Source: Bacillota bacterium (GTDB taxonomy: Bacteria; Bacillota; Negativicutes; Sporomusales; Sporomusaceae). Taken from it: a stretch of 32,214 nt of DNA. Under the pieces are notes generated by a model. That model ran no database searches. It was not told the DNA's origin and was given only the letters and a program-made list of their open reading frames with translations. Both the position numbers and the translations under genes were made by a program. Shown one piece after another: positions 14,946 through 23,116 of the stretch. The stretch is taken from contig JAEWGR010000042.1 in assembly GCA_023388195.1 (NCBI GenBank), forward strand, positions 1-32,214, written 5' to 3'. Positions within the stretch are counted from its first letter, which is position 1, and each line of letters starts with the position of its first letter.

Positions 14946-16100
14946 TTGATTTATCTTGATAATGCGGCTACGACCTGGCCTAAGCCTGAATCTGTCTACC
15001 AGGCGGTTGATGATTGCTTGCGATCGATGGGGGCCAATCCAGGTCGGGGCGGCCACAGTATGGCCCGTCAGGCCAGTTTGTTATTATACGAGGCACGCGA
15101 AGGTCTCGCCGAGTTATTTGGTATTGAAGATCCCAATCAGATCGTGTTTACACATAATGCTACCGATGCAGTCTGCATGTCTATATTTGGACTAATAAGT
15201 CCTGGTGACAGGATTGTAACAACAGCCATGGAACACAATGCTGTCGCCAGGGCTGTTCGTTTTGTTGAAGCAAAAGGGGTACACGTTACGGTTGTCCCCT
15301 GCTTTAAAGATGGACAGCTTGATATGGAGGCAATGCAGGCAGCTATCAGCAATAAACCCAAAGCTGTTATTATGAGCCATGCTTCCAATGTTACCGGCAC
15401 AATTATGCCGGTTGCCGAGGTCGGGGCGATGACCAGGCGGCTGGGGGTTGCTCTGGTTGTTGATGCTGCGCAGACGGCTGGGGTTGAAGCTATTGATGTA
15501 GCTGAAATGGGTATTGATATTCTGGCTTTCAGCGGTCATAAGGGATTGCTTGGGCCTCAGGGTACAGGTGGCCTATATGTAGCCGAAACAATGGCCCTGA
15601 CTCCGCTTAGAGTCGGTGGTACCGGCAGTTTGTCTGAATCTGACAACCAACCGGAATTTATGCCTGACCGGCTGGAGAGCGGTACACCTAATACCCCCGG
15701 CATTGCCGGATTAAAAGCCGGTGTCCGCTTTATCCTGGCCACAGGCCGAAAAAATATCCAGGCAAGAGAATTGGAACTGACGCAATCATTGCTTGCTGGT
15801 TTACGTGATATTGTGAATGTACATATTTATGGAACTGCAAGTACTGCCGGACGTACTGCCGTGGTGTCCTTTACGCTGGATGGTATGGACAGCGGCCTGG
15901 TAGCCCATACGCTTGACAGAGAATATGGCATTGCCTGTCGCGCCGGCTTGCATTGCGCCCCCTGGGCCCATCAGACGCTAGGTACCCTTAAAACAGGTAC
16001 AGTGCGGTTTAGTCCCGGCTATTTTAACACACAGGGAGAGATTGAACAGGCAATTGCTGCTGTACGAGAACTGGCGATGCAGGGAGGTTCAGGGAAATGA
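14946..16100 (+). CDS. Cysteine desulfurase family protein (aminotransferase class V)
   Basis: PLP-dependent enzyme related to SufS/CsdB, likely removing sulfur (or selenium) from cysteine or selenocysteine. MIYLDNAATTWPKP is the family N-terminus. The PLP-binding lysine is in SGHKGLLGPQG near residue 200. The C-terminal RAGLHCAPWAH carries the catalytic cysteine in the group II (SufS-like) context. The length of 384 fits the subfamily often annotated simply as cysteine desulfurase family protein. The start is TTG at 14946 with AGGAG 8 nt upstream; a nearer ATG is out of frame. It lies 11 nt after hydF and overlaps the next gene by 4 nt. A supply of sulfur for HydF clusters, or of selenium for the nearby selA product, are both possible; neither is proven. 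Confidence 0.85.
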   Translation: MIYLDNAATTWPKPESVYQAVDDCLRSMGANPGRGGHSMARQASLLLYEAREGLAELFGIEDPNQIVFTHNATDAVCMSIFGLISPGDRIVTTAMEHNAVARAVRFVEAKGVHVTVVPCFKDGQLDMEAMQAAISNKPKAVIMSHASNVTGTIMPVAEVGAMTRRLGVALVVDAAQTAGVEAIDVAEMGIDILAFSGHKGLLGPQGTGGLYVAETMALTPLRVGGTGSLSESDNQPEFMPDRLESGTPNTPGIAGLKAGVRFILATGRKNIQARELELTQSLLAGLRDIVNVHIYGTASTAGRTAVVSFTLDGMDSGLVAHTLDREYGIACRAGLHCAPWAHQTLGTLKTGTVRFSPGYFNTQGEIEQAIAAVRELAMQGGSGK

Positions 16101-16792
16101 AAGGAACTATAGTAAATGCTGCCGCAGTTCTTGTTGGATCAGGTATGGGACTGGCATTGAAAAAAGGCATGCCTGAGAAATATCAAAATACTATTATGCA
16201 GGGAATGGCGTTGGCCGTTGGTGTTATTGGCTTGCAAATGGCATTTAAAACCGAAAACATGCTTGCTGTTATTTTGGGGCTGGCGATTGGGGCCGTGATC
16301 GGGGAGGCCGTTAATATTGATAATTATCTTAATAAACTTGGCGAATTACTTTCTCAGAAACTTGGCAGTCAGGGGAGTGGCGGACAAAGCAGTATCGGCA
16401 GAGGTTTTGTGACTGCCAGCCTGGTATACTGTATTGGGGCAATGTCTGTTGTTGGCTCGATTCAGGACGGTCTGACAGGTGACACCAGTACGTTATATGC
16501 AAAGTCATTGTTGGATGGAATTACAGCCATTGTCTTTGCCTCAAGTATGGGTATTGGTGTAATGTTTTCCAGTATATCCATCTTGCTCTATCAGGGCCTG
16601 ATTACCACGCTGGCTGGGTTCTTCAGTGCCGCCCTGTCTGATAACGTAATTAAAGAAATGACAGCAACCGGCGGCATTCTTATCGTTGGGGTGAGCATAC
16701 TAATGCTGGAGCTAAAAAAAATAAGATTGGCGAATTTGCTGCCAGCCATTCCCGTGGCAGCAATTATTGCTTATTTTTGGCCCTTAATGTAA
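16097..16792 (+). CDS. DUF554 family integral membrane protein
   Basis: Member of the DUF554 (YdfK-like) family of polytopic membrane proteins of unknown function. The protein is hydrophobic with about six or seven predicted helices. The family-typical N-terminus GTIVNAAAVLVGSGMG and the central segment GFVTASLVYCIGAMSVVGSIQDG are present. The length of 231 is usual. Its ATG overlaps the stop of the desulfurase-like gene (ATGA), implying coupled translation. A transporter role is often guessed for this family, but no substrate can be inferred. Confidence 0.85.
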   Translation: MKGTIVNAAAVLVGSGMGLALKKGMPEKYQNTIMQGMALAVGVIGLQMAFKTENMLAVILGLAIGAVIGEAVNIDNYLNKLGELLSQKLGSQGSGGQSSIGRGFVTASLVYCIGAMSVVGSIQDGLTGDTSTLYAKSLLDGITAIVFASSMGIGVMFSSISILLYQGLITTLAGFFSAALSDNVIKEMTATGGILIVGVSILMLELKKIRLANLLPAIPVAAIIAYFWPLM

Positions 16793-16832
16793 TAATTTTA
16801 TTTGTTGTGCAGATTAGAGGAAAGGTGATATA

Positions 16833-17348
16833 ATGGCAACTTTGGATTTATCTCAGTATACTGTATTCATTACTGCCAATCTTCCTTATATTTTACTGGT
16901 GTTAACGGTGCTGATTCTTCTGGCCCTTGTTGTTTTTATCAATATCAATATTAAAATGAGCAGATTGAACAGGCGCTACAAAAAAATGATGGCAGGCATG
17001 GATGGCGCTAACATCGAACAATTACTGGTGCATCAGGTTGAAGAAGTCCGGCTGGCGGTAAATAAGGTTAATCATCTGGAGAGCGAGTATCGTCGCTTGG
17101 CCACAATTACCGCCGCCTCTATTCAGTTTGTCGGTGTTGTCCGTTTTAATGCTTTTGAAGATACGGGTAGTGATCTGAGCTTTGCGCTGGCCTTGCTTGA
17201 TGGCAATAAAACCGGGGTCGTACTGTCAAGTATTTATGGCCGCAATGAATCCCGGGTTTACGCAAAACCGGTAACAAAGGGTGAATCTGTGTATTATCTG
17301 ACAGATGAGGAAAAAAGCGCATTACATAATGCATTGGAAAAAAGTTGA
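16833..17348 (+). CDS. DUF4446 family membrane-anchored protein
   Basis: A protein of unknown function resembling the DUF4446 family. One transmembrane helix lies at about residues 17-38. A basic, probably coiled-coil region follows (about 40-90). A C-terminal domain contains VGVVRFNAFEDTGSDLSFALALLD and a YAKPV segment, both typical of the family. The length of 171 is normal. The ATG at 16833 follows GAGGAAAGGTG. It is followed by an M23 peptidase and a bactofilin, so a cell-envelope role is plausible from context only. Confidence 0.8.
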   Translation: MATLDLSQYTVFITANLPYILLVLTVLILLALVVFININIKMSRLNRRYKKMMAGMDGANIEQLLVHQVEEVRLAVNKVNHLESEYRRLATITAASIQFVGVVRFNAFEDTGSDLSFALALLDGNKTGVVLSSIYGRNESRVYAKPVTKGESVYYLTDEEKSALHNALEKS

Positions 17349-17355
17349 TAAAATG

Positions 17356-17382
17356 GCAGGATTTTTGCAGATTTTGGCGAAT
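17356..17382 (+). promoter_or_regulatory. Sigma-H-type promoter upstream of the M23 peptidase gene
   Basis: GCAGGATTT (17356-17364), an 11-nt spacer and GGCGAAT (17376-17382) match RNAGGAWWW-N11/12-RNNGAAT fully. The overlapping TGGCGAA also fits the Spo0A-box core TGNCGAA. A start near 17389 leaves about 40 nt to the TTG start. Confidence 0.65.
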
Positions 17383-17429
17383 ATTATCCAATTAGGCATA
17401 AAAGACATTGTTTTAAGAAGGTGATAGTA

Positions 17430-18350
17430 TTGAATCCAAAACTGCCAAAGCCTGACAAACGGGAATATACATTGATGATAGTGCCTCATCATGCCAAATC
17501 TGTATTTAGTGTGCGGATACCTATTAAAACTGTCAAATATGCAGCCGCAGCGCTGGGTATTTGTCTTACAATATTGTCGGGAACGATGCTTAATTACCGT
17601 TATCAGGCTAATATCGCCACGCAGGAAAAGACGGAACTGAATCAACTGCGGGAGGTAAACAGCAAACAGTATTCACAGCTGGAGGATCTGGCGAGAACAA
17701 CAGCGCAACTACAGGAAGATATGGCCAGGTTGAATCAACTGGATGCTGATTTGCGCCGGCTGGTAAATAGTGATGAATCAACTGGCACTTCCCGTTCAGC
17801 ACCAGTTAGGGTGGGAACTCATAATGGCCAGGGGGGACCTGAAAGTAAACCTGGTATTAATGAACTGAGCAATCTGGTGAAGGAGCTTGGCGCTTCCGTT
17901 AAAGAAAGAGAACAAAGTCTGTTAGATTTAAAAAATTCGTTGATCGAAAAAAATGAACGCTTAGCCGCCACTCCGTCTATTTGGCCGACAAATGGTGATA
18001 TCACTTCCCGCTTTGGCTGGCGCAGTTCGCCTTGGGGGTGGGGTAGTGACTGGCATCCAGGGATTGATATTGCCAATGATACCGGTACGCCGGTTATTGC
18101 CACTGCAGATGGTGTTGTTACCACCAGTACCTGGTATGGCGGCTATGGAAAAATGGTCGAAATTAACCATGGCAATGGTATTGTTACAATTTACGGACAT
18201 AATTCCGAACTGCTGGTTGCACCAGGACAAACAGTCAAAAAAGGCGAGACTATTGCTTATATGGGTAACACCGGTATAAGCACAGGGTCACATTGTCATT
18301 ATGAAATCCGGGTAAACGGGACGGCAGTTAATCCATCCAGTTTCTTATAA
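17430..18350 (+). CDS. Membrane-anchored M23 family peptidoglycan endopeptidase
   Basis: Zinc metallopeptidase of the LytM/M23 type expected to cut peptidoglycan cross-bridges outside the membrane. A short cytoplasmic N-terminus is followed by one transmembrane helix at about residues 32-52. A coiled coil follows at about 65-115 and again near 145-175. The M23 domain fills the last 125 residues, with the first zinc ligands in HPGIDIAND and the catalytic HCHYE motif. I start it at TTG 17430, placed 7 nt after AAGAAGGTGA. A GTG at 17421 lies inside that ribosome binding site and cannot be the start. It is followed 15 nt later by a bactofilin gene, a pairing known from cell-shape modules. Confidence 0.9.
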   Translation: MNPKLPKPDKREYTLMIVPHHAKSVFSVRIPIKTVKYAAAALGICLTILSGTMLNYRYQANIATQEKTELNQLREVNSKQYSQLEDLARTTAQLQEDMARLNQLDADLRRLVNSDESTGTSRSAPVRVGTHNGQGGPESKPGINELSNLVKELGASVKEREQSLLDLKNSLIEKNERLAATPSIWPTNGDITSRFGWRSSPWGWGSDWHPGIDIANDTGTPVIATADGVVTTSTWYGGYGKMVEINHGNGIVTIYGHNSELLVAPGQTVKKGETIAYMGNTGISTGSHCHYEIRVNGTAVNPSSFL

Positions 18351-18365
18351 GGAGGAGCCGCAACC

Positions 18366-18743
18366 ATGTTTGGCAGCAAGAAACAAGCAATTAGCATGAG
18401 TGATCAGGTTGGGACAATTATCGGGCGTGACACCTCTTTCAAGGGGAGTATCACCTCGCAGGGGACGATCCGCATTGATGGCCAGCACGAGGGAGAATTG
18501 GTTACTGCTGGTGATGTTGTGATTGGCGAAAGCGGATGTCTGCAGGCGCAATTAAAAGCCTGTAATGCAATTATTGCCGGCACAATCACCGGTAATATTG
18601 AGGTTTCAGATAAACTGGAACTGTTGCCTACAGCCAAAGTGTACGGAGATATTAAGGTTGGCATTTTAACTATTAATGAGGGTGCGGTATTCCGCGGTGC
18701 CTGCCAGATGCTCAGGGAGTCGGCTGGCAATGCTGATGCGTGA
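18366..18743 (+). CDS. Bactofilin (polymer-forming cytoskeletal protein)
   Basis: Bactofilins form non-polar filaments from a right-handed beta-helix and recruit cell-wall enzymes. Here the 125-residue protein has a short charged N-terminus and then a repetitive core of about 90 residues with regularly spaced glycine and hydrophobic residues (for example GSITSQGTIRIDGQHEGEL and AGTITGNIEVSDKLEL). The size is normal. The ATG at 18366 follows AGGAGGAG. The preceding M23 gene is 15 nt away, so the bactofilin likely positions that peptidase. A strong terminator begins 5 nt after the stop. Confidence 0.92.
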   Translation: MFGSKKQAISMSDQVGTIIGRDTSFKGSITSQGTIRIDGQHEGELVTAGDVVIGESGCLQAQLKACNAIIAGTITGNIEVSDKLELLPTAKVYGDIKVGILTINEGAVFRGACQMLRESAGNADA

Positions 18744-18747
18744 TCGC

Positions 18748-18783
18748 AAAAAACCAGGATACTTTTAGTATCCTGGTTTTTTT
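18748..18783 (+). terminator. Rho-independent bidirectional terminator after the bactofilin gene
   Basis: A 10-bp perfect stem (18754-18763 with 18767-18776), extended by A-T pairs, is followed by a T run. The A run on the other side means it can also stop transcripts from yyaC, which converges on it. Confidence 0.9.
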
Positions 18784-18865
18784 ACCTGACAGTAGGGTTG
18801 TCTTGTTCTGGCCACAACCTTAAGACTTGTTTTCGCCACAAGCCTGCTTAGGTCTGCTCTAAGCA

Positions 18866-19495
18866 TTATTGCGGATGCATCTGGGGGCGGCCTAAGCCAA
18901 ACGATAGACCATGGGCGATCGTGTCGGCCATTTTCATAACTAAATTCAAGCGGGTACTCTGCAGTACCAAATGTTCCATAAAGCCGCCGACATTGACAAT
19001 GCCTGTTATATAGGCATTGCCGACCGGCGGCAGGTCTTTATTGACCGCAGCCCCCGGTTTAAGTGAACCCTGCCCTAATGTAACATAGCCTACATTCTCA
19101 AGTTTGCCTAAGCAGGCATCCACCGCAATGACAAAAGGGGCTGGAAAAGCAGTGTTGATGGATTTGAGCATCGACTCAAGATTGGTGGCGTGAACCGGAT
19201 CATCGAGAGTACCAAAAATATGGGGAAATAGATTAATATTTTTAAGTTTAGTCCCGGTCAGCGGCCCCAGGGAATCACCTGTCGAGCGATCAGTGCCAAT
19301 ACATAAGACGACAATGTCGCGTCCTTCAGTCCTGGCATCCTGAACAAGAGTACGTACCGACATTGCCAAATCGTATACCGCACTAGGCTGGGCAATGTTA
19401 AATCTTGATTCCGGTGTAGGTTCAGGTGCCGGCGGAGGTTGTTTGAGCGGAGATAGTTTATTTAGGCCTGGGAAATTTAAAATGTTATTTAGCAT
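18866..19495 (-). CDS. yyaC: Spore protease YyaC (DUF1256)
   Basis: Homologue of Bacillus subtilis YyaC, a germination-protease-like protein of the DUF1256 family made during sporulation. Residues 1-45 form a proline-rich, low-complexity lead (PPPAPEPTPE). The conserved domain begins at about residue 58, with VVLCIGTDRSTGDSLGPL, GTLDDPVHATNL, AVDACLGK, and a late GNAYITGIVNVGGFMEH. The length of 209 is typical. The ATG at 19495 follows a weak GGGAG site. In Bacillus the gene also lies close to parB, which supports conserved origin-proximal synteny. It is the best direct evidence here that the host forms endospores. Confidence 0.93.
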   Translation of the reverse strand: MLNNILNFPGLNKLSPLKQPPPAPEPTPESRFNIAQPSAVYDLAMSVRTLVQDARTEGRDIVVLCIGTDRSTGDSLGPLTGTKLKNINLFPHIFGTLDDPVHATNLESMLKSINTAFPAPFVIAVDACLGKLENVGYVTLGQGSLKPGAAVNKDLPPVGNAYITGIVNVGGFMEHLVLQSTRLNLVMKMADTIAHGLSFGLGRPQMHPQ

Positions 19496-19527
19496 GCCAC
19501 AGCTCCCGGTAAGATATTTGATATTAC

Positions 19528-19557
19528 CATTATGTGTAAGTAATGCTGATTATATAC
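19528..19557 (-). promoter_or_regulatory. Possible forespore (sigma-F/sigma-G) promoter for yyaC
   Basis: On the minus strand, GTATA (19553-19557) is followed after 18 nt by CATAATG (19528-19534), close to the sigma-G pattern GHATR and CATNNTA with one -10 mismatch. A start near 19521 would leave about 25 nt to yyaC. The AT-rich context makes chance matches likely. Confidence 0.35.
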
Positions 19558-19563
19558 GTATTT

Positions 19564-19591
19564 GCAGGAATTTTGACCGTAAAACAGGAAT
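19564..19591 (+). promoter_or_regulatory. Weak sigma-H-like promoter upstream of selA
   Basis: GCAGGAATT (19564-19572), a 12-nt spacer and CAGGAAT (19585-19591) match the sigma-H pattern except that the first -10 base is C rather than a purine. Its start would lie about 180 nt before selA, an unusually long leader. Confidence 0.35.
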
Positions 19592-19644
19592 AAAATAAGA
19601 AAAATTTAACAATGATTATAATATGGAACTTAAATTAATAGTTC

Positions 19645-19673
19645 TTTCCAGGCGTAATTAATGACATTATAAT
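19645..19673 (+). promoter_or_regulatory. Probable sigma-A promoter for selA-selB
   Basis: TTTCCA (19645-19650) and a perfect TATAAT (19668-19673) are separated by 17 nt. The predicted start near 19680 gives a leader of about 100 nt, in which I see no known RNA motif. Confidence 0.5.
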
Positions 19674-19780
19674 CGTTGATTTCGCTTTACGGTGTGAACG
19701 GCGTGCAAAAATCCTTGGATGCTATATAGAATCGTTAGGTTGCATACATCACCAAAGTATCTGTTGGGGGAATGGGCTAA

Positions 19781-21163
19781 ATGAGTGTAGATAGTATGAA
19801 GTTACGTTTAATACCTGCTATTGACCGCCTGGTTGCCATTGCTGAAGTTGAGCCTGAAATGAATAAGTATCCCCGTAATTTAATCATCGCCTGTTTGCGA
19901 AAAGTCACTGACCAGGTGCGGGCTGCACTGTTAAGGGGGGACAATGTGGATACCAGCCCGGAGGCGATTATTTCAGCTGCCAGGCAGATGCTTGCCTGCC
20001 AGACCCGTTCTAGCTTACGGAAAGTGATTAATGCTACAGGGGTTGTACTACATACCAATCTGGGGCGGGCACCGCTTGGCGGGCGCGCTATTGCCAGTGT
20101 TTCTCGAATTATGGAAGGATATAGTACCCTTGAATACAATATAAACTCAGGCGAACGCGGCAGCCGGTACGAGCATGTTGCCGAAAAGCTGCGCCAGCTG
20201 ACCGGGGCGGAAGATGTACTTATCGTTAATAATAACGCGGCAGCGGTGTTATTAGTATTATCCTCTGTAGCCCGGGGGCGGGAAGTTATTGTCAGTCGCG
20301 GGGAGCTAGTGGAAATCGGCGGTTCTTTCCGTATTCCGGATGTATTAAAGCAAAGCGGGGCTGTGCTCCTTGAGGTCGGCACCACCAATAAAACCCATCT
20401 GGCTGATTATGAAGAGGCCATTGGTCCGAATACAGCAGCGATTCTAAAGGTCCACACCAGTAATTATTGTATTGTTGGTTTTACGTCTCAGCCAGACGGA
20501 GGCGAGCTCGCCGCATTAGCGCACAAACACAATTTACCGGTAATTGAGGATCTGGGCAGCGGCACGCTTAGCTCTTTAGCCGTAGGCGGGCAGATAGAAC
20601 CGTCCGTTACAGAGAGGCTGGCCTTGGGGTTTGATTTGGTCACATTCAGCTGTGATAAACTGCTGGGGGCCGGGCAGGGGGGCGTTATTGCCGGTAAGGC
20701 AGAGTATGTCCGCCTAATGAAGAAACATCCGCTGCTGCGGGCCGTCCGTATAGATAAGCTGTCATTAGCAGCCCTTGAAGGTACTCTGCTTGATTATATG
20801 GTAGGCAATCCCTATCAGGATATTCCGGTGCTGGCCATGCTGACGATAACGCCTCAAGAGTTAAGAGCACGGGCTGAAGGTCTCAATCGTTTGCTGGTTC
20901 AGCAGAACCCGCGGCTTAATTGCGAGGTAGTAGCGCTAAACTCGCCGGCAGGAGGCGGGGCTTTACCGACAGCGGTGCTGGCCGGCTATGGTGTGGCTGT
21001 AAGGCTGGCCGGCCTTAGTGCCGGGTATTTGGAGCGCAGTCTGAGGCAAAGGGAGATTCCGATTGTTGTCCGGGTACAAGACGACAGAGTGATTTTGGAT
21101 GTACGCTGTTTAGCCGAGCTGGACTTGGCAGAGATTGCTGCAGCTTTTAAGACTATGTCTTAG
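19781..21163 (+). CDS. selA: L-seryl-tRNA(Sec) selenium transferase SelA
   Basis: PLP enzyme that converts seryl-tRNA(Sec) to selenocysteinyl-tRNA(Sec) using selenophosphate. The N-terminal tRNA-binding helical region includes RKVINATGVVLHTNLGRAP near residue 80. The PLP-binding lysine is in SCDKLLGAGQGG near residue 292. EDLGSGTL precedes it. The length of 460 is normal. The ATG at 19781 has a GGGGG stretch about 10 nt upstream. It lies 18 nt before selB. selC and selD are not in this window, and no selenoprotein gene with an in-frame TGA was recognised nearby. Confidence 0.96.
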   Translation: MSVDSMKLRLIPAIDRLVAIAEVEPEMNKYPRNLIIACLRKVTDQVRAALLRGDNVDTSPEAIISAARQMLACQTRSSLRKVINATGVVLHTNLGRAPLGGRAIASVSRIMEGYSTLEYNINSGERGSRYEHVAEKLRQLTGAEDVLIVNNNAAAVLLVLSSVARGREVIVSRGELVEIGGSFRIPDVLKQSGAVLLEVGTTNKTHLADYEEAIGPNTAAILKVHTSNYCIVGFTSQPDGGELAALAHKHNLPVIEDLGSGTLSSLAVGGQIEPSVTERLALGFDLVTFSCDKLLGAGQGGVIAGKAEYVRLMKKHPLLRAVRIDKLSLAALEGTLLDYMVGNPYQDIPVLAMLTITPQELRARAEGLNRLLVQQNPRLNCEVVALNSPAGGGALPTAVLAGYGVAVRLAGLSAGYLERSLRQREIPIVVRVQDDRVILDVRCLAELDLAEIAAAFKTMS

Positions 21164-21181
21164 TCAGGAGGAAAGAGCATC

Positions 21182-23062
21182 TTGAAGTGTGTTATTATTG
21201 GTACTGCGGGGCATGTGGACCATGGCAAGTCGGCTGTGATCAGGGCGCTGACCGGGACTGATACCGACCGGCTGAAGGAGGAAAAGCTGCGGGGAATTTC
21301 CATTGACCTGGGGTTTGCCGCCCTGCAGTTGAGTGCTACGCTGATGGCAGGGATTGTCGACGTACCCGGACATGAACGATTTCTAAAAAATATGCTGGCC
21401 GGGACCGGCAGTATTGATATGGCTATGGTGGTTATAGCCGCCGATGAGGGCGTTATGCCTCAAACCAGAGAGCATTTAGCCATGCTTGAGTTATATGGAA
21501 TTAAGCAGGGAATTATTGTTATCAATAAAATAGATAAAGCAGACGCCGAATGGCTGGAACTAATCGAGGGTGAAATAAAGGAGTTTATAAAACCAACTTT
21601 TTTAAAGAATGCTCCCTTTTGCCGGGTATCGGCGCTTACCGGCGAAGGGATTGCGGAACTGAGAGCGAAGCTGGCAGAGCTGGCAGGCCAGCTGACTGCC
21701 AGGGATTGCAATGCGCCGTTCCGGCTTTGGCTTGACAGGGTTTTTTCTATAAAAGGCCACGGTGTTGTGGTGACCGGTTCGGTATTAAGCGGACAAGCTC
21801 AGATTGGTGATACCCTCAAGTTGTATCCAGCAGGCAAACTTATCCGGGTGCGAGGCCTGGAGTGGCATGGTGCTAAGGTTAACGGGATTGTGGCCGGTCA
21901 GCGCGCGGCCATTAATTTAGCCGGGGCTGAAATGGATGAAATCACCAGGGGGATGGCACTTAGCGCGGTTGGCCGGGGCGAAATCAGCCAGATATGGGAT
22001 GTGGCTGCCGATTGGCTGCAGGCCGTCGAGAGTGGCCTGCGCGTCCGCTTGCATATAGGAACAGGTGAATTTCTGGGCAGAATTTATTCTTTTAAAGGAG
22101 CCTCCAATCGCCTGATGCGGCTAATTTTGGAGCAACCGTTAGCCGCCGGCAGTGGTGACCGGGGCATTATCAGGTTATACTCGCCCCAGCATCTGCTGGG
22201 CGGGGTTACCTTAATAGCACCAGGGCGGGCCACAAGGCGCTTAACCGGCAGCCGGACGGCCCTGGCAGCAGCGGTGACTGCGGCCGATCTGCCTGGTGCC
22301 ATTTATCATCGTCTGGCCGAAAGTCGCCTGCTGCTCTCAAGGGCAGAAATCCGGCAGCAAAGTGGCTATCTGGCCGATAACACTGTGGATGAAATAATCA
22401 ATGAGCTGACCGTACACAATAGAATACTTTGTCTGGACGGGACATATATAGCCAGCGAGATATTTGAGCAACAAACCAAGGCTATTACCGGTATTTTGAA
22501 AGCGTATCATAAAACTCAGCCAGAGCGGAGTGGTTTATCCAAAGAAATAATTCGTCACAAACTGCTGCTTACTGAAAAAAGTTTTGAAACATTATTGACA
22601 GTATGGTTACGCAGTGGCATGCTGGCAATTACCGGCGGCGATCTTGCGCTAAAGAGTCACGCGGATAAACATGGTGACTGGAAGCAGGAACTGGTTGAAC
22701 AGGCAGCCATTTTCCTGGAAAATATTGGACTGGAAAACGTAAATCCGGCCCTGCTTGCGCAAAAATTATCATTGCCGGCTGATAAAACTAAGGCTGCTCA
22801 TGACATTCTTACCCGGGCCGGAGTACTTATAAAGGTTAGCGATATTTTTGTATACCGCAAAACAATTCAGTACATTGTACAGCTTATTCACAAACATTTT
22901 CAAGGTCATGAGACACTTACAGTGTCAGAATTACGGGATATATTGAACACTTCACGCAAGATTGCAGTGCCGGTAATGGAATACCTTGATATGAATAAAT
23001 ATACAATACGCAACGGAGATGTTCGCTATCCTAGCCATAAAATCCTGGATTTATCAGAATAA
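21182..23062 (+). CDS. selB: Selenocysteine-specific elongation factor SelB
   Basis: Delivers selenocysteinyl-tRNA to ribosomes at UGA codons marked by a SECIS hairpin. The EF-Tu-like GTPase has GTAGHVDHGKS at residues 7-17, DVPGHERF near residue 60 and NKIDK near residue 115. Beta-barrel domains II and III follow. The C-terminal third contains the winged-helix repeats that bind SECIS RNA (LLSRAEIRQQSG, LTVSELRDILNTSRK). The length of 626 is normal. The start is TTG at 21182 with AGGAGGAAAG just upstream; no ATG is available nearby. Only 20 nt separate its stop from the next consensus promoter, and there is no clear terminator between them. Confidence 0.96.
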   Translation: MKCVIIGTAGHVDHGKSAVIRALTGTDTDRLKEEKLRGISIDLGFAALQLSATLMAGIVDVPGHERFLKNMLAGTGSIDMAMVVIAADEGVMPQTREHLAMLELYGIKQGIIVINKIDKADAEWLELIEGEIKEFIKPTFLKNAPFCRVSALTGEGIAELRAKLAELAGQLTARDCNAPFRLWLDRVFSIKGHGVVVTGSVLSGQAQIGDTLKLYPAGKLIRVRGLEWHGAKVNGIVAGQRAAINLAGAEMDEITRGMALSAVGRGEISQIWDVAADWLQAVESGLRVRLHIGTGEFLGRIYSFKGASNRLMRLILEQPLAAGSGDRGIIRLYSPQHLLGGVTLIAPGRATRRLTGSRTALAAAVTAADLPGAIYHRLAESRLLLSRAEIRQQSGYLADNTVDEIINELTVHNRILCLDGTYIASEIFEQQTKAITGILKAYHKTQPERSGLSKEIIRHKLLLTEKSFETLLTVWLRSGMLAITGGDLALKSHADKHGDWKQELVEQAAIFLENIGLENVNPALLAQKLSLPADKTKAAHDILTRAGVLIKVSDIFVYRKTIQYIVQLIHKHFQGHETLTVSELRDILNTSRKIAVPVMEYLDMNKYTIRNGDVRYPSHKILDLSE

Positions 23063-23082
23063 ACTTACTTTAAATTTGCATA

Positions 23083-23111
23083 TTGACAGCAAAACGATTC
23101 GTTTCTATAAT
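23083..23111 (+). promoter_or_regulatory. Consensus sigma-A promoter of the glutamate synthase operon
   Basis: TTGACA (23083-23088), a 17-nt spacer and TATAAT (23106-23111) are a perfect match. The expected start, near 23118, coincides with the first base of the riboswitch hairpin. Confidence 0.92.
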
Positions 23112-23116
23112 TAAAC

